DNA of 64,000 bases from Heterohyrax brucei (taxonomy: Eukaryota; Chordata; Mammalia; Hyracoidea; Procaviidae): the NCBI GenBank assembly GCA_028571685.1, contig CM053140.1, positions 148,723,701-148,787,700 on the forward strand, in the 5' to 3' direction. Both the position numbers and the translations under genes were made by a program. The notes beneath the pieces are model-generated. The model did no database searches, had not been told where the DNA came from, and saw only the letters and a program-made list of their open reading frames with translations. Below, piece by piece: positions 1 to 12,061 of the stretch. Within the stretch, counting starts at the first letter, position 1; every line of letters starts with the position of its first letter.

Positions 1-2875
1 TTGTTGTCAGCCTTGAGCCTATTGTTGCAGACACTATGTCAATCCATCTCATTGAGGATCTTTCTTCCTTTTTTTCTCTGACCCTCAGTTTTACCAAGCA
101 TGATGTCCTCCCCAGAATGATCACTCCAGATAATATGTCCAAAGAACATGCAAATAAGTCTTGTTATCCTCTCTCCAATATTCTTTGTCAACACCATTAT
201 GCAAAGGCTTCAATTCTTGTTCTGTTTTCTTTATTTGCCATCCAGTTTTCATATGTGTATGCCTCATAAAAACATGGCTTGGGTCAGGCACACCTTATTC
301 TTCAGGGTGGCAACTTTGCTTATTAACACTTTAAAAAGATTTTTTTTTTGCAGGAGATTTTCCATGCAATCTGTCTTGATTTCCCGACTGCTGCTTCCAT
401 GGGTGTTGATCCAAATAAAATGAAAACAGTGAAAACTTGGTTCTTTTCCATTCATCATGGTGGTGCTTATTGGCTTAGTTGTGAGTATTTTTCCTTTCTT
501 TATGTTGAGGTTTAAAGTATACTCAAGACTGTGGTCTTTGATCTTCATCAGTAAATGCTTCAAGTCATCTTCAGTTTCAGAAAGCAAAATTGTATCAGCT
601 GAGTATTTCAGATTGTTAATAAGTGTTTCTCTAAGTCTGATGTGCTGTTTTCTTTATAGAGCCCAGCTTCTCATATTATTTTCTCAGCATATTGATATAA
701 TAAGTATGGTGAAAGGTACAACCCTGATGCATGCCTTTCCTGATTTTAAACCATGGAGTATCCTTTTGGCCCATTTGGACAACTGCCTCTTGTCCTATGT
801 ACAGGTTCCTTATGAGCAGAGTTAAGCATTCTGGAATTGCCATTCTTTGCAATGTTTTTCACAATTTGTTGTGATCAACACAACTCAGTGCCTTTGCATA
901 GTCAACTCTGCTCTCAAGCCGAACCTATCTGACATCAGCCATGATTTCACTAATCCTCTCTTGAATCCAGTTTAAGTTTTTGGCAGTTTCGTGTCAATAT
1001 ACTGCTACAGCCAGCTGTGAATGATTTTCAGCAAAGGTATACTTGTATACAATATTCATGATACTGTTGGATAGTTTCTGCATTTGATTGGATCACGCTT
1101 TCTTTGGAATAGGCATAATTACAGAGCACTTCTAATCAGTTGACCAGATAGCTGCCTTCCTAATTTCTTGGTATAGACAAGTAAGCACTTTAAGAGCATT
1201 CACTTTGGAAACATCTCAATTGGTTTCCTGTCAGTTCCTGAAGCTTTATTTTTGTTCGGTGCCTTCTGTGCCACTTAAACCCCTTCCTTAGTACCGTTGG
1301 TTCCTGATCATGTGTTATCTCCTGAAATGGTTGAATGTCAACCAATTATTTTTGGTGTAGTGACTGTATTCCTTGCATCTTTTTTGGATGCTTTCCGAGT
1401 GGTTTAATATTTTCCCCACAAAGTCCTTCAGTATTGCAATTAGAGGTTTGAATTTTTTCATGAGCTCTTTCAGTTTGAGAAATGCAGAGCATGTTCTTTT
1501 GTTTTCTATCTTTGGGTCTTTGCACATTATTGTAATACTTCAGTTTGTCTTCTTGAGTCACTCTTTGAAGTTTTCTGTTCAGGTGTTTTACTACATTATT
1601 TCTTCCTTTCATTTTAGCTACGCAATGTTCAACGACAAGTTTCACAGTCTTTTCTTCCATTATCTTTTTCTTTTTTTACCCCTTTTTTAATGACCTCTTG
1701 CTTTTTTTCATGTATGATGGCTTTGATGTTTGTCATTCCACAATTCCTCTTGTTTCTAGTCATTAGGATTCAGAGCACCATATTTATTCTTGAGATGGCC
1801 TCTAAATTCCAGTGGGGTATACTAAAGATTGAACTTTGGCTCTGGTGGACTTGTCTTGATTTTCTTTATCTTCGATTTGAAGTTGCATGTGATCAGTTGA
1901 TGACCTGTTTTACAGTTGGCCTCTGGCATTGTTCTGACTGATGATACTGAACTTTGTCATTGTCCCTTTTCACAGATATAGTCATTTGATTCTTGAGTAT
2001 TCCATCAGGTGAGATCTATGTGTATAGTTTCTATTTATATTGGTGAAAAAAAAGTGTTTGCAATGAAGAACTCATTAGTCTTACAAAATTCTATTGTGCA
2101 ATCTCCACCATGGTTTCTATTGTCAAGGTCATATTTTCTAACCACCAATCAATCCTCTTTTGTTTGCACCTTTTGCATTCCAATCACCAGCAATTATCAA
2201 TGCATCTAGATTGCATATTGGATCAATTTCGAGCTGCAGAAGTTGGTAAAAAGGAAAATCTTCAATCTTGGCATTAGTTGTCCATGTATAAATTTGAATA
2301 ATAGTAGTACTAACCGGTCATTTTTGTAGACATATAGATATTATCCTACCACTAATAGCATTATCCTTCAAGATAAATCTTGAAATGTTCTTCTTGGTAA
2401 AGAATGTTACTCCACTCCTTTGTAAGTTGTCATTCCCAGCATAGCAGATCATGTGATTTTCTGATTCAGAATGGCCAATGCTGGTCCATTTCAGCTCATT
2501 AGTGCCTGAGATACTGATATTTATGCATTCCATTTCATTTTTGACAATTATGAATTATACTACATTCATATTTCTACATTCCATTTGATCATTATTAATG
2601 GATGTTTCTCTATCTGTTTATTCTTATTTTGAGTCATACCACATGAGCAAACAAAAGTCCCAAAAGCCTAACCTGATTCATGTCATTAAGCTTGACTCTC
2701 TGAAGAGGCAATTCTACCCTCAGTCATCTTTTGAGTGTCTTCCAACCTGAGGGACACTATATCAGAATACATTAGAATGCTATTCAAAAGGTTTTCACTG
2801 GATAATTCTTTTTGGAAATAGACCACAAAGAACACACAAGTCTCCACAATATGATAAACTGACACACTAGTGAGG
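1..2875 (-). mobile_element. BovB-like RTE LINE, nearly full length, decayed
   Basis: Read on the minus strand this runs from the RTE 5' leader (near 2875) through the endonuclease region (about 2600-1900), linker and reverse transcriptase (about 1700-500) to the 3' region. The window edge cuts off roughly the last 90 bases. I recognise the layout by comparison with the RTE copies at 12062, 28225 and 45786, which share long stretches in the same order. RTE elements copy their RNA into DNA at a nicked target using an APE-type endonuclease and a reverse transcriptase, and are thought to mobilise AfroSINEs. All frames are broken by stops and frameshifts (longest open run about 120 codons), so it is not active. 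The 5' leader has a small deletion around 2825-2850. It is the only copy here that reaches the 5' end with the body in one orientation. Confidence 0.85.
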
Positions 2876-3872
2876 GACTCACTGTACAGTGTCAGTAAAA
2901 TTACCAAGGATTGTGGAGGTACTCACATTAGAATCTTAGGTAAACTAATATTTTAGGATAAATCATGTAGCCTTCTACTGAAGACTAGCATGTCTCTATG
3001 ACAGGTGTCCAATTTTAGTTGTTCAAGATCATGAAAGGGTTTTGAGAAGTGGACAGGGAAATTTTGATGACTAAGTCTGAGAAATTCAAATAATTAAAAT
3101 CTCAGCTTTGTGTACTTTGAAAAATTCACTTTACCGCATGCCAGAGGAGAGAAATCTCTTATGTCCTGGAGACTCTTTAAAGTCTACCACTGAAGCAGTA
3201 CTTGCAAAGCACTTCATATATAAACTTCTGAACATTGATCTCTGTTAGTCAATATTATTCCAAGTCAATCAGAATCAAGTTTTAGAACAGTGATAGGGAA
3301 CTACAGTCTGTTATCCAGGAATAAAATTGAACAATAAATGAATTTTGGACCTTTAGCAGGAAGAGAGAGATGTATAGGTGCGAATCTTGAGGTACTAGAA
3401 CAAACAGATAGGTTTCTGTGAGATGATGTATTGACCTGGTGGCACTCACCCGTGTCTCAGGATTCAATGCTCAGTCAAGAAGAACTTCAGCTGGTCTTGA
3501 CACTTTGGTAAGTGACACATTTAAGCTTCAATACAATTATATATTTGAACAAGCAAAGCGAAGATACTGAAAAGGGAAAATATAAGATAAATTTATTACA
3601 GAAGACTAGGGAACCCATCAAGAGACCAGGTTCTCTAGGAAGGCCCAAACCACACTACTTTCTCTGAGGTGAAAAGTAATTAATTGAGGATATACGTACG
3701 ACATGCCATCTTTGAGAAGCTCAGTAGTGGTTGTCTACCCTGTATAAAATAGGATGGATTGTTACAGATGCTATCATGGAACCAGTCTTCACAACATAAA
3801 TAGGAATGATGCAGTTTTGGAAAGACAGAGACTAGTTAGCAATATTTATCTTCAAAAGTAAGGTATCCTAAA
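2876..3872. other. Unassigned sequence, no gene seen
   Basis: I see no repeat that I can name and no convincing coding frame. The part around 3560-3830 has a polyadenylation-like AT-rich stretch and could be an old LTR fragment, but I cannot support this further. Confidence 0.4.
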
Positions 3873-4025
3873 CCAAAACAGAACTGGTTGCTCTCGAGTT
3901 GATTCTGACTAATAGGAAAACTGTAGGACAGAGTAAAATGGCCCCACAGGTTTTCCAAGGAGCAGCTTATGAATTTGAACTGGCAACCTTTTGCTTGGCA
4001 GCACATCTCTAACCACCAGGTCTTC
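3873..4025 (-). repeat. AfroSINE
   Basis: In reverse orientation it shows tail, middle (around 3935-3965, ending in ttttccaagg) and tRNA-like head (cttttgcttggcagc near 3990). Nearly complete but about 25 percent diverged from the better copies in the window. Confidence 0.85.
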
Positions 4026-4532
4026 AAGACAACCTTATTACAGCACTAAGTAGCTAGCAGGAGTGTCAAGCAGGTTTACCTGCCCCACGGGGGTCTGATG
4101 TCTTGGAAGAATCAATATTTCTAGAGGCAAGATAGTTAGGATGTTGCTCAATTTGTGTAATAGTATTTAGAGCTGTCTTTGAAATAGAAAATTTCAGTCA
4201 CTTCCCTGGCTTGCAGATACAATTAATTCTACAATTTTAAAACTGATTAATTGAAGGAGAAGAAAGACCCAATAATAACAATAAGGTAAGTATATATGAT
4301 TGACATTTCCCCAGTGGTTCTTCCCATGGGACTTGTGACTCAGAACAGGGACATTTTGAAACTGTGAGAACTGTTGAATATGAGCTTTGAAGTCACCCTA
4401 GTACCAGGGAATTCAGACATGCCATCAAGTTCTTTTTGTTGGATTGAAGGTTTATGGAAGGGATAACAGAGTTCCTGAAGCAAATACATCTTACATTGAA
4501 TAGCATGTGGTACAGTAGTAACAACCAATGGA
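4026..4532. other. Unassigned sequence
   Basis: AT-rich spacer between two AfroSINEs. No repeat or gene recognised on either strand. Confidence 0.4.
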
Positions 4533-4649
4533 CCTCTAGTCATGCAGTGGTTAACATGCTTCACTGCCAACCATAAGGTCGGCTGTCGGAACCCACTAGT
4601 GCCTCTGTGTCAGAAAGATGTGGCAGTTTGCTTCTACGAAAATGTACAG
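4533..4649 (+). repeat. AfroSINE, 5' half, split by L1
   Basis: tRNA-like head with the variant middle that reads gaaagatgtggcagtttgct. The sequence stops at a diverged aaagatttacag-like motif (4638-4649), exactly where the L1 begins. The 3' half resumes at 11964 after a second copy of this motif, so this SINE is older than the L1. Confidence 0.85.
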
Positions 4650-5691
4650 GGGGGTGGACCAAGATGGCATATTAGACACACATATCCTCCATTCCCTGTG
4701 AAAATTAAGGCGTGGACTCGTAATTGAATGGAACACTCTGTACACCCAGGAAGCCCTAGGACACATCATAGGGTTGTCAGATTGGACTACAAGCCACTAA
4801 ATGGGAAACTCTCTCTGATGAGGCAGAATGCCCTGACCCCTGCTCCTGCCGACTTGCCACTTATGTGGACTGCAGGTACTGATGCTCTTTTTCTTCTTTC
4901 TTGTCTTTTCCTTTTAGATAGGAAGCAGGGGATGGCATGAGCCAGCAAATATGCTGAACTGTGGTGCTAAGGTAAATAGCATATAGGGCAGCAGATAGTG
5001 TGTGGGATAGCCAGATTTTGAGATCCCAGCTCCTGCCTGAGGGTACCACTGCCTTCCATACTCCTTTCTCTGAGCTCCACTGCAGATTCTGCTGTATCAT
5101 GCCAGGAAGGTCAGCTCAGCCAGGATGCCATCTTGGTCAGCTAGGAGGCAGAGTCACCCAACCAAAGGCATCAGAAGGGGCTAATTCCCAAGCTGACAAG
5201 TTCTTTTACAGCAAAGAGGCTGTGTTTAGCAAAGTATTATGTCATAAGGAAGGCCCAGGTGAGCGTGGCTGCAAGGCCATAACATCTCCATACTTTGAAC
5301 TATGTCATAGCATCTGGGGATAGCTAAAGGAGTGCTTCCATTGTCAGCTGGAAGGCTAGCTCTGCCAACATGACAGCCTGACTCATTTTGGAAATGTCAA
5401 ATAGCCCCTAAATTTTTAAAATAAGACTTCCTGGAGAAATAACTGCTGAGCTCCCTGGTGACGTCTCTTCCAGCCTTTACTGACCCACATCATAGGCTCA
5501 GTTGATGGCCCTGCAGTGACTCCATAAGTAGATTACAGTCTTTTCCAGATACAAGGCACAGCCTACCACCCCAGAGAGTCCACTGGGGTCAGTCATTAGA
5601 GTACACAGAGGTGGCTGGTGACCAACTCCCCTCTCAGAAGTATGCCTCAGCTCCTATTGAGGTAACACCAGAAAAACTAAACAGACTCTGG
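4650..5691 (+). promoter_or_regulatory. L1 5' UTR / internal promoter region
   Basis: The leader starts with a G run followed by an AAGATGGC-containing motif, the usual L1 5' terminus that includes a YY1-like core. The segment is comparatively G+C-rich and lacks open frames. It matches in order the 5' UTRs at 41900-42945 and 55140-56341, which are on the minus strand. Promoter function is inferred from the L1 family. Confidence 0.7.
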
Positions 5692-6669
5692 ATGGCCTGA
5701 ATACAACAGTACATCTGTAACCATTTAAAGATACAGCCCATCATGGCTCCAGAAAACTCCCAAAATAAAGAATCAAACAATATCACAGATAAAGAAGGCT
5801 TTCTGAAACTATCGGAGGTCAAGTACCAAAGAATTATATATAGAACCTTCCTAGAGATTAAGCAAAATGCAGCAAAGCAAAATGAACAATTAAACATATT
5901 TACTTGAACTGATAGCGCATCAACAATCTGAAATCCAGCAGATCAGTAACAAAATGACAGAATTAGACAATTCAATCTGAAGCCAAAAGAGCAGAATTGA
6001 GGAGATAGGAGTCAGACTTAGCGCCTTTGAAGACAGAGAAACTGACACCAGCATTTATCAGGAGAAAACAGAGAAAGGAAATTAAAAAAAAATAAAGGAG
6101 TATTAAGAAGCATGTGGATCTGCATTAAGAGGAATGCCAAGCCAAAGCCAAGTGCTGTTAAGAGGAATAGTCTACAATTAATTGGAGTTCCAGAACAGGG
6201 AAGGATAGCTAAAAACAAAGAGAGTGTTGTTGTTGACAGAAAACTTCCCTGAAATTATGAAAGTACATAGATATTCAAGAATGTATCAAATGCTGAAAAA
6301 ACTAGACCCCAAAAGAATGACACCAAGATATATTATAATCAAGCTTAATAAATGAAACATAAACAGATTCTATTAAAGGCACTGAGTCTCAAATCAAAGC
6401 TAATATTCAGAGGGAAGCCCTGTAGGCTTTCATCTGATTTCTCAGCAGAAACCATGTTGGCACAGAGGCAGTGTTATGGAACATTCAAAGCCTTGAAAGA
6501 GAAAAAGTTCCAACCAAGAATTATATATCTTGCAAAACTGTCTTTCAAATATGAAGATGAAATTAAGACATTCACAGATAAACAGAAGCTTAGAGACTTT
6601 GTAAAAATGAAACCCAAACTAAAGGAAATGTTGAAAGATATTCTTTGCTTAGAAAAACAAAACTGTTAA
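5692..6669 (+). pseudogene. L1 ORF1 remnant (RNA-binding chaperone)
   Basis: ORF1 protein is the trimeric RNA-binding chaperone of L1 particles. The likely ATG at 5692 is followed by a TGA at codon 3, and several frameshifts follow through the coiled-coil region (about 5900-6060). The C-terminal part is open from 6352 to 6669 and keeps recognisable ORF1 blocks: GKPCRLSSDFSAET, then a KKFQPRI..LAKLSF block and a FTDKQKLRDFV block. These match the RRM/C-terminal domain of mammalian ORF1p in order and spacing. The family product is about 320-340 residues; here only about 105 are continuous. Confidence 0.85.
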
Positions 6670-7097
6670 GTGTATATTAAAGAAGGCAATGCAGGACACA
6701 GCATCCAGAAATCTACTCATTTAGTGAAGTCACAAAACTCAACCAAAGCTATAATATTAAAAAAAAGGAACCAGCGATCATACCATGAAAACTATGATAT
6801 CATCACGCCAAAAAGAGGGATATAGTACAGTAATTACAGTTCCTGCAGATGGAAAGTAAGTTAAAAAGATATTCAGAAGTTAAAATTAGGTTTAAACTTA
6901 GAATATTAAGAAGGATCGTAGGAATAGACACAAAGCACAATAACAACATATCAAAACAAGAAACATAATGCAGGAGTATCAACAAACACAAAACTATCAC
7001 TGCCAAAGATGAAAAGTCAACCCATAAAGAAGAATGGCCCATAACAGAATATTAAGAGTAACAGAGAAAACACCAACACAAAAAGAAATACATCAAA

Positions 7098-10000
7098 ATG
7101 ACAGCACTGAACACATACCCATCTATAACTGCACTGAATGTAAACACACAGAACGCTCCAATAAAGAGACAAGAGTGATATCTGGGATCAAAAGACATGT
7201 CTCTTCTATAAGCTGCTTACAAGAAACACACTTAGAAATAGGAGCAGACTGAAAATGAATGATGAAATAATGTATACCAAGCTAACAACGTACAATGAAG
7301 AGAGAGTGTGGCAATACTGACCACAGATAGAAATAGATTTTAATGTAAAATCCACTGTTGTGGACAAGGATTGCCAGTATTTATTGCTGAAAAGTTCAAT
7401 ACAGAAGCAGGACTTAATAATATTAAATAATTATGCACCCAATACCAGTGCATCTAAATACATCAAACAAATGCTGACTACATTGAACAATGAGATAGAT
7501 AGCTTTACACTAATAGTTGGAGACTTCAACACTCCACTTTCAGTAATGGACAGATCATCTAGTAAAAACTCAGTAAGGACACAGAGGATCTTATTGCTGC
7601 ACATAGCCAACTCGATGTCATCAACATATACAGACCTTTTTATCCATCAACAGATAAGTACACCCACTTCTCCATTGCACAAGGAACATTTTCCAGAATA
7701 GTTTATATGTTAGGACATAAAGCACATCTCAACAAAATTCAAACTATTGAAATATTGGAAAGCATCTACTCAGAACAGAAAGCCATAGAAGTCAAAATCA
7801 ATAGCAGAAAAAAACATAGATAGAAATGGGACTCATACAAACTGAGCAACACCATGGGTTATAGACAAAATCAAGAAATTTATGGAATCAAATGTGAATC
7901 AAAACACATCCTACAAGAGCCTTTGGGAAACAGCCAAGACAATGCTTGGAGGTCAGTTTTATCTCTACAAATGCACACATCCAGAAGGAATAAAGGACCC
8001 AAATCAAAGAATTAACCCCACAGTTTGAGTAAGTTTGTAAGAGAGCAACAGAGGAATCATCAGGTCATCAGAAAAAACAGATAGCAAAAATTAGGGCAAA
8101 ATTAAATGAATTAGAGAATAGAAGATCAACTAAAAAAATTAACAAAACCAAAAGCTGGTTTTTGAAAAATTTCAACAAAATTGACAAACCATTGGGTAAA
8201 CTCACAAAGGAAAAACAGGAGAAGAAGGAAATAACTCAAATAATAAATGGGAAGGAAGATGAAACAACAGACCCAAGTGAAATCAAAAGTATCGTAACAG
8301 AATACTGTGAAAGACTGTACTCTAAGAGATTTGAAAACCTAGAGGAAATGGACAAATTTCTGGATTCACATCACCTACCAAAATTATCACAAGGAGAAGT
8401 AGAACAACTTAATAACCTCATCACAAAGGGAGAGATTGAGAAAGTCGTAGAAAAACTACCAACCAAAAAAAGTCCCTGTCCAGATGGCTTCACTGGATAA
8501 TTCTACCAAACTTTCAGAGATGAGTTAAGTCACAGCATGGAAAGGGATGGAATACCACCAATTTATTCTATGAAGCCAGCATAACCCTAACACCAAAGCC
8601 AGGCACACATATCACAGAAAAGGAAAATTGCAGCTCAATATCGCTCATGAAACAACATGCAAAAATCTTCAACAAAATCCTTGCTAACAGAATTCAACAA
8701 CATATCAAAAAAATGATCCCTCATTACCCAGCTGGATTCATACCAAGGATGCAAGGCTGGTTCAACATCAGAAAAACAAATAATGTGACAAACCACATAA
8801 ATAACACAAAAGATAAGAGTCACCTAATTTTGTCAGTTGGTGTAGAAAAGACATTTGACAAAATCCAACACTCATTCGTGCTAAAAAATCTCTCAGCACA
8901 ATAGGAATAGAAGGCAAATTCCTCAGTGTAATAAGGGCCATCTACGCAAAGCCAACAGCCTACATCATCCTGAATGGAGAAAGACAGAAAGAATTCCTCT
9001 TGAGAATGGGAACGAGACAAAGATGCCCACTCTCACCACTTCCATTCAACATTGTACTAGTAGTTCTGGCCAGAGTAATTAGACAAGACAGAGAAATAAA
9101 GGGCATCCATATCAGCAAAGAAGAAATAAAAATCTCCCTATTTGCAGGTGATATGATTGTATGTGCAGAGGATCCTATAGAATCTTAAGTAAACTACTGA
9201 AACTAGTAGAAGAGTTCAGCAAAGTGTCAGGATATAAGATAAACTTAAGTAAAACAGTAGGATTCTTTTATAACCAATGAAGAGATCATCAAGGAAGAAA
9301 CCACCAAATCAATACAACTTACTATAGTACCCAAGAAGATAAAATATCTAGGAACAAACGAACTACAGAAATAAGAGATCTATACAAAGGGAACTACAAG
9401 ACCTTTCTGCAAGAAACTGAGACAGACTTATATAAATGGAGAAACCTACCCTGCTCATAGATAGAAAGACTCAACATTTTGAAAATGTCTATTTTATCCA
9501 AAGCAATCTACATATACAACGCAATCCCAATACAAATTCCAGTGTCATTTTTTACTGAGATGGAAAAGTAAATCACCAAGATTGTTTGGAAAGGGAAAAA
9601 ACTCCAGATAAGCAAGACACTACTGAAGAAGCGGAACATAGCAGAAGCTCTCACACTATGCAACCTTAGAACCCATTACACTGCCACAGTAGTAAAAAAA
9701 CAGCCTGGTACTGGTACAAAAAAGAGATATATATATAGAGAGAGCAATAGAACAGTGCTGAGACCCCCAAGATGCCACCATCTCTTATGAACAGTTCATA
9801 ACTGACAAAGTCCCTAAGATTCTAAACTGGGTAAAAACTGTAGCAAACAGTGCTGGCAAAATTGTCTGTCTACCTGCAAAAAAAAAAAAAAAATGAAACA
9901 ACAGTGATATCTCACAGCTGACACAAAACCTAACTCAAATTGGATCAAAGACCTACATATCAAATCTAAAATGATAAAGATCATGCAAGAAAGTAGGATC

Positions 10001-10875
10001 AACAATGGAAGCTTCAATACACAACTTAGACAGACTTCAAAATCTGACTAACAAAATACAATCAACAAGAAAAAGTAGATAAATTGGAACTACTAAGAAT
10101 CAAACACTTTTGCTCATCCAAAGTCTTTATCAGAAGAGTAAAAAGACCACCTATAGAAAGGGAAAAAATATTTGGCAATGTTGGACAAACATGTTGGACA
10201 AACATCTGATCTCCCAAATCTACAAGGTACTGAAGAACACCAGCAAGAAAAAGGTGAATAACCCAATTATGCGAGGGCAATGGAGATGGGCAGACACCTC
10301 ACCAGAGAGGACATCCAGGTAGCCAAAAGGCACATGTGGAAATACTCACAATCATTAGCTATTAAAGAAATCCAAATCAAAACTACAATGAAATGCTATC
10401 TAACCCCAACAAGGTTGGCCATTATCCAAAAAATACAAAACAACAAATGCTGGAGATGCCTTGGAGAAACTGAAACTCTCCTACACTGCTGGTAGGACTG
10501 CAAAATGGTACAACCTGTTTGGAAAGCAATCTAGCATTTGCTTAAAAAGCTAGAAATAAGTATGCCATTTGATACTGTAATCCCACTGATCAGAATATAT
10601 CATGAACAGATCATGAACAGATAGGTGCACACAAATGTTTATTGCAGCATGGTCCACAATAGCTAAAAAATGAAATTAACCTAGATGCCCAACAACAAAT
10701 AAATGGATAAACATCTATGATACGTATATCCACTGGAACACTACGCAATGACAAAGAACAATGATGGTTTTAGGAAGCATCTCATAACCTGTTTTCAATT
10801 ATAAGACATTACACTGAGTGAAATTAATCAGTGGCACAAGGACAAGTGTTGTACGAGACCCCTGTTATAAAGACT
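7098..10875 (+). pseudogene. L1 ORF2 remnant (endonuclease / reverse transcriptase)
   Basis: The ATG at 7098 opens a typical ORF2 N-terminus (MTALNTYPSITALNVNTQN). Endonuclease blocks follow, including VGDFNTPLS near 7520. The late endonuclease motif normally read as SDH is SEQ here (about 7770). The conserved linker block KKSPCPDGFTG lies at about 8465-8500. In the polymerase the catalytic FADD reads FAGD (9141-9152), so an essential aspartate is lost. The zinc-knuckle/C-terminal region ends near 10875. Numerous stops and frameshifts separate these blocks. The intact family protein has about 1,270 residues; this copy is dead. Confidence 0.85.
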
Positions 10876-11888
10876 TAAAAATAAACTCATGTACAGAAGT
10901 AAAGATGTTCTGATGGCTGCAAGTGAAGACAGGGAGAGAGAGGACTGGTAGCAGATTAGACAGCTGATAGAAATTTGGTTGGGTGAAAGCAGTGACAACA
11001 CTCAGTAGAAAGAAGATCAATTTAAATGGATTTCAACATAATCTGAAAACTCTTTTAATCTTACTCCAATATTGGAGGAATCGAGAAGCAGGCGCAGGGG
11101 TCTGTGGACCATTCTCTCAAAGGACATCGAAACCAATTGGCATAACTAGCCTATTGCCAAAAGAGTTTTCTGTATCTTATATTGATGAGTGGTGTCTAGG
11201 GTCTTAAAAGATAGCAAACTGCCATCTGAAGTACACTAAATGGTCCCAATTCATCCAGAACAGATAGTCACCAAGAACAAGTAAGACATGAGGGAAAAAC
11301 TGCCCAGGAGACAGAGGACCCGCATGAAGTGGTGACTGTATCAACATGTGACCAAAAGAACGAGATGGTGACTGGCCACCACCAAAGTCAACCGTAATAG
11401 GGCACACAATGTTGAGTCCCAGTGGCAACATAACACAAAGAGGGGTGCACCACAGGAACTCCACTAAAAGACCATAACTGATGGTCTGGCCATCTGGGGG
11501 TTCCTCTGGGAGCATGGTCCCTAGACCTGATGCTGCTCCTGACCAGAAACTATTACTGAGGTCACTCTTCGGACAGTAATGGACTGGACTCAAGTACATA
11601 GTATAACTATATGGTACATGTACTTTATGGTTCTATGCAACTGTAGGATCCTGTTGTACTAGTCTCTTACTAGAAGGGAGAGGAGAGTGTGGAGACAAGG
11701 GGATAGGAGATTGTTAACAGCCAAGCCAAGTGCCGTCAAATCGGAGCCGACTCATGGTGACCATTAACAGGATATGACATATATAGAACAAAAAAGAGGA
11801 ACATGCTGTAACCAGACAAGGAGAGCAGCAGGAGCTGCAGATAGGTGGGCATGCAAATTTAATTTAGATTATACACTTTCATTTAATA
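10876..11888 (+). other. L1 3' UTR (about 1 kb)
   Basis: Long non-coding tail of this L1 lineage. It is shared at high similarity with 12984-13330, 30517-31546 (plus strand), 32646-33405 and 36598-37590 (minus strand). It ends in a catttaat-type motif before the A-rich tail. Confidence 0.8.
11721..11763 (-). repeat. Micro-insertion of SINE/RTE tail
   Basis: 43 bp that, on the minus strand, read as the RTE/AfroSINE 3' end finishing in TTGGCTTGG. Perfect 7-bp direct repeats (ttaacag, 11714-11720 and 11764-11770) flank it. The homologous L1 3' UTR positions at about 13210 and 31392 lack the insert, giving an empty-site comparison. Confidence 0.8.
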
Positions 11889-11963
11889 ACAACAACAAAA
11901 AACCTCCAATCCTTCCCACTTAGCCAATGAAATTTACTCAATGTAAAAAAGAAAGAGAGAGAG

Positions 11964-12060
11964 AGATTTATAGTCTTGGAAACCAAATGTTGCAGTTGTA
12001 GTCTGCCCTGTAGGTCCACTATGAGTTGGAGTTGACTCTATGGCAGTGGATTTTATAGTA
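11964..12060 (+). repeat. AfroSINE, 3' half
   Basis: Continues the SINE interrupted at 4649: agtcttggaaacc, then a tatgagttggagttgactct tail and a T-rich end. It starts with the second copy of the L1 target-site repeat. Confidence 0.8.
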
Positions 12061-12061
12061 A

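Larger units (their letters stand above)
4650..11963 (+). mobile_element. Full-length L1 retrotransposon, inactive
   Basis: Complete L1 order on the plus strand: 5' UTR starting ggggtggaccaagatggc (4650-5691), ORF1 (5692-6669), intergenic spacer, ORF2 (7098 to about 10875), and a 1-kb 3' UTR typical of this genome's L1 (to about 11888), followed by a simple A-rich tail. It lies inside an AfroSINE and is bordered by degraded direct repeats (4638-4649 and 11963-11973). Both ORFs carry many stops, and the endonuclease and polymerase catalytic motifs are changed, so it cannot move. A micro-insertion sits in its 3' UTR at 11721-11763. About 40 extra bases lie between two A-rich tails at its end. 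Confidence 0.9.
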
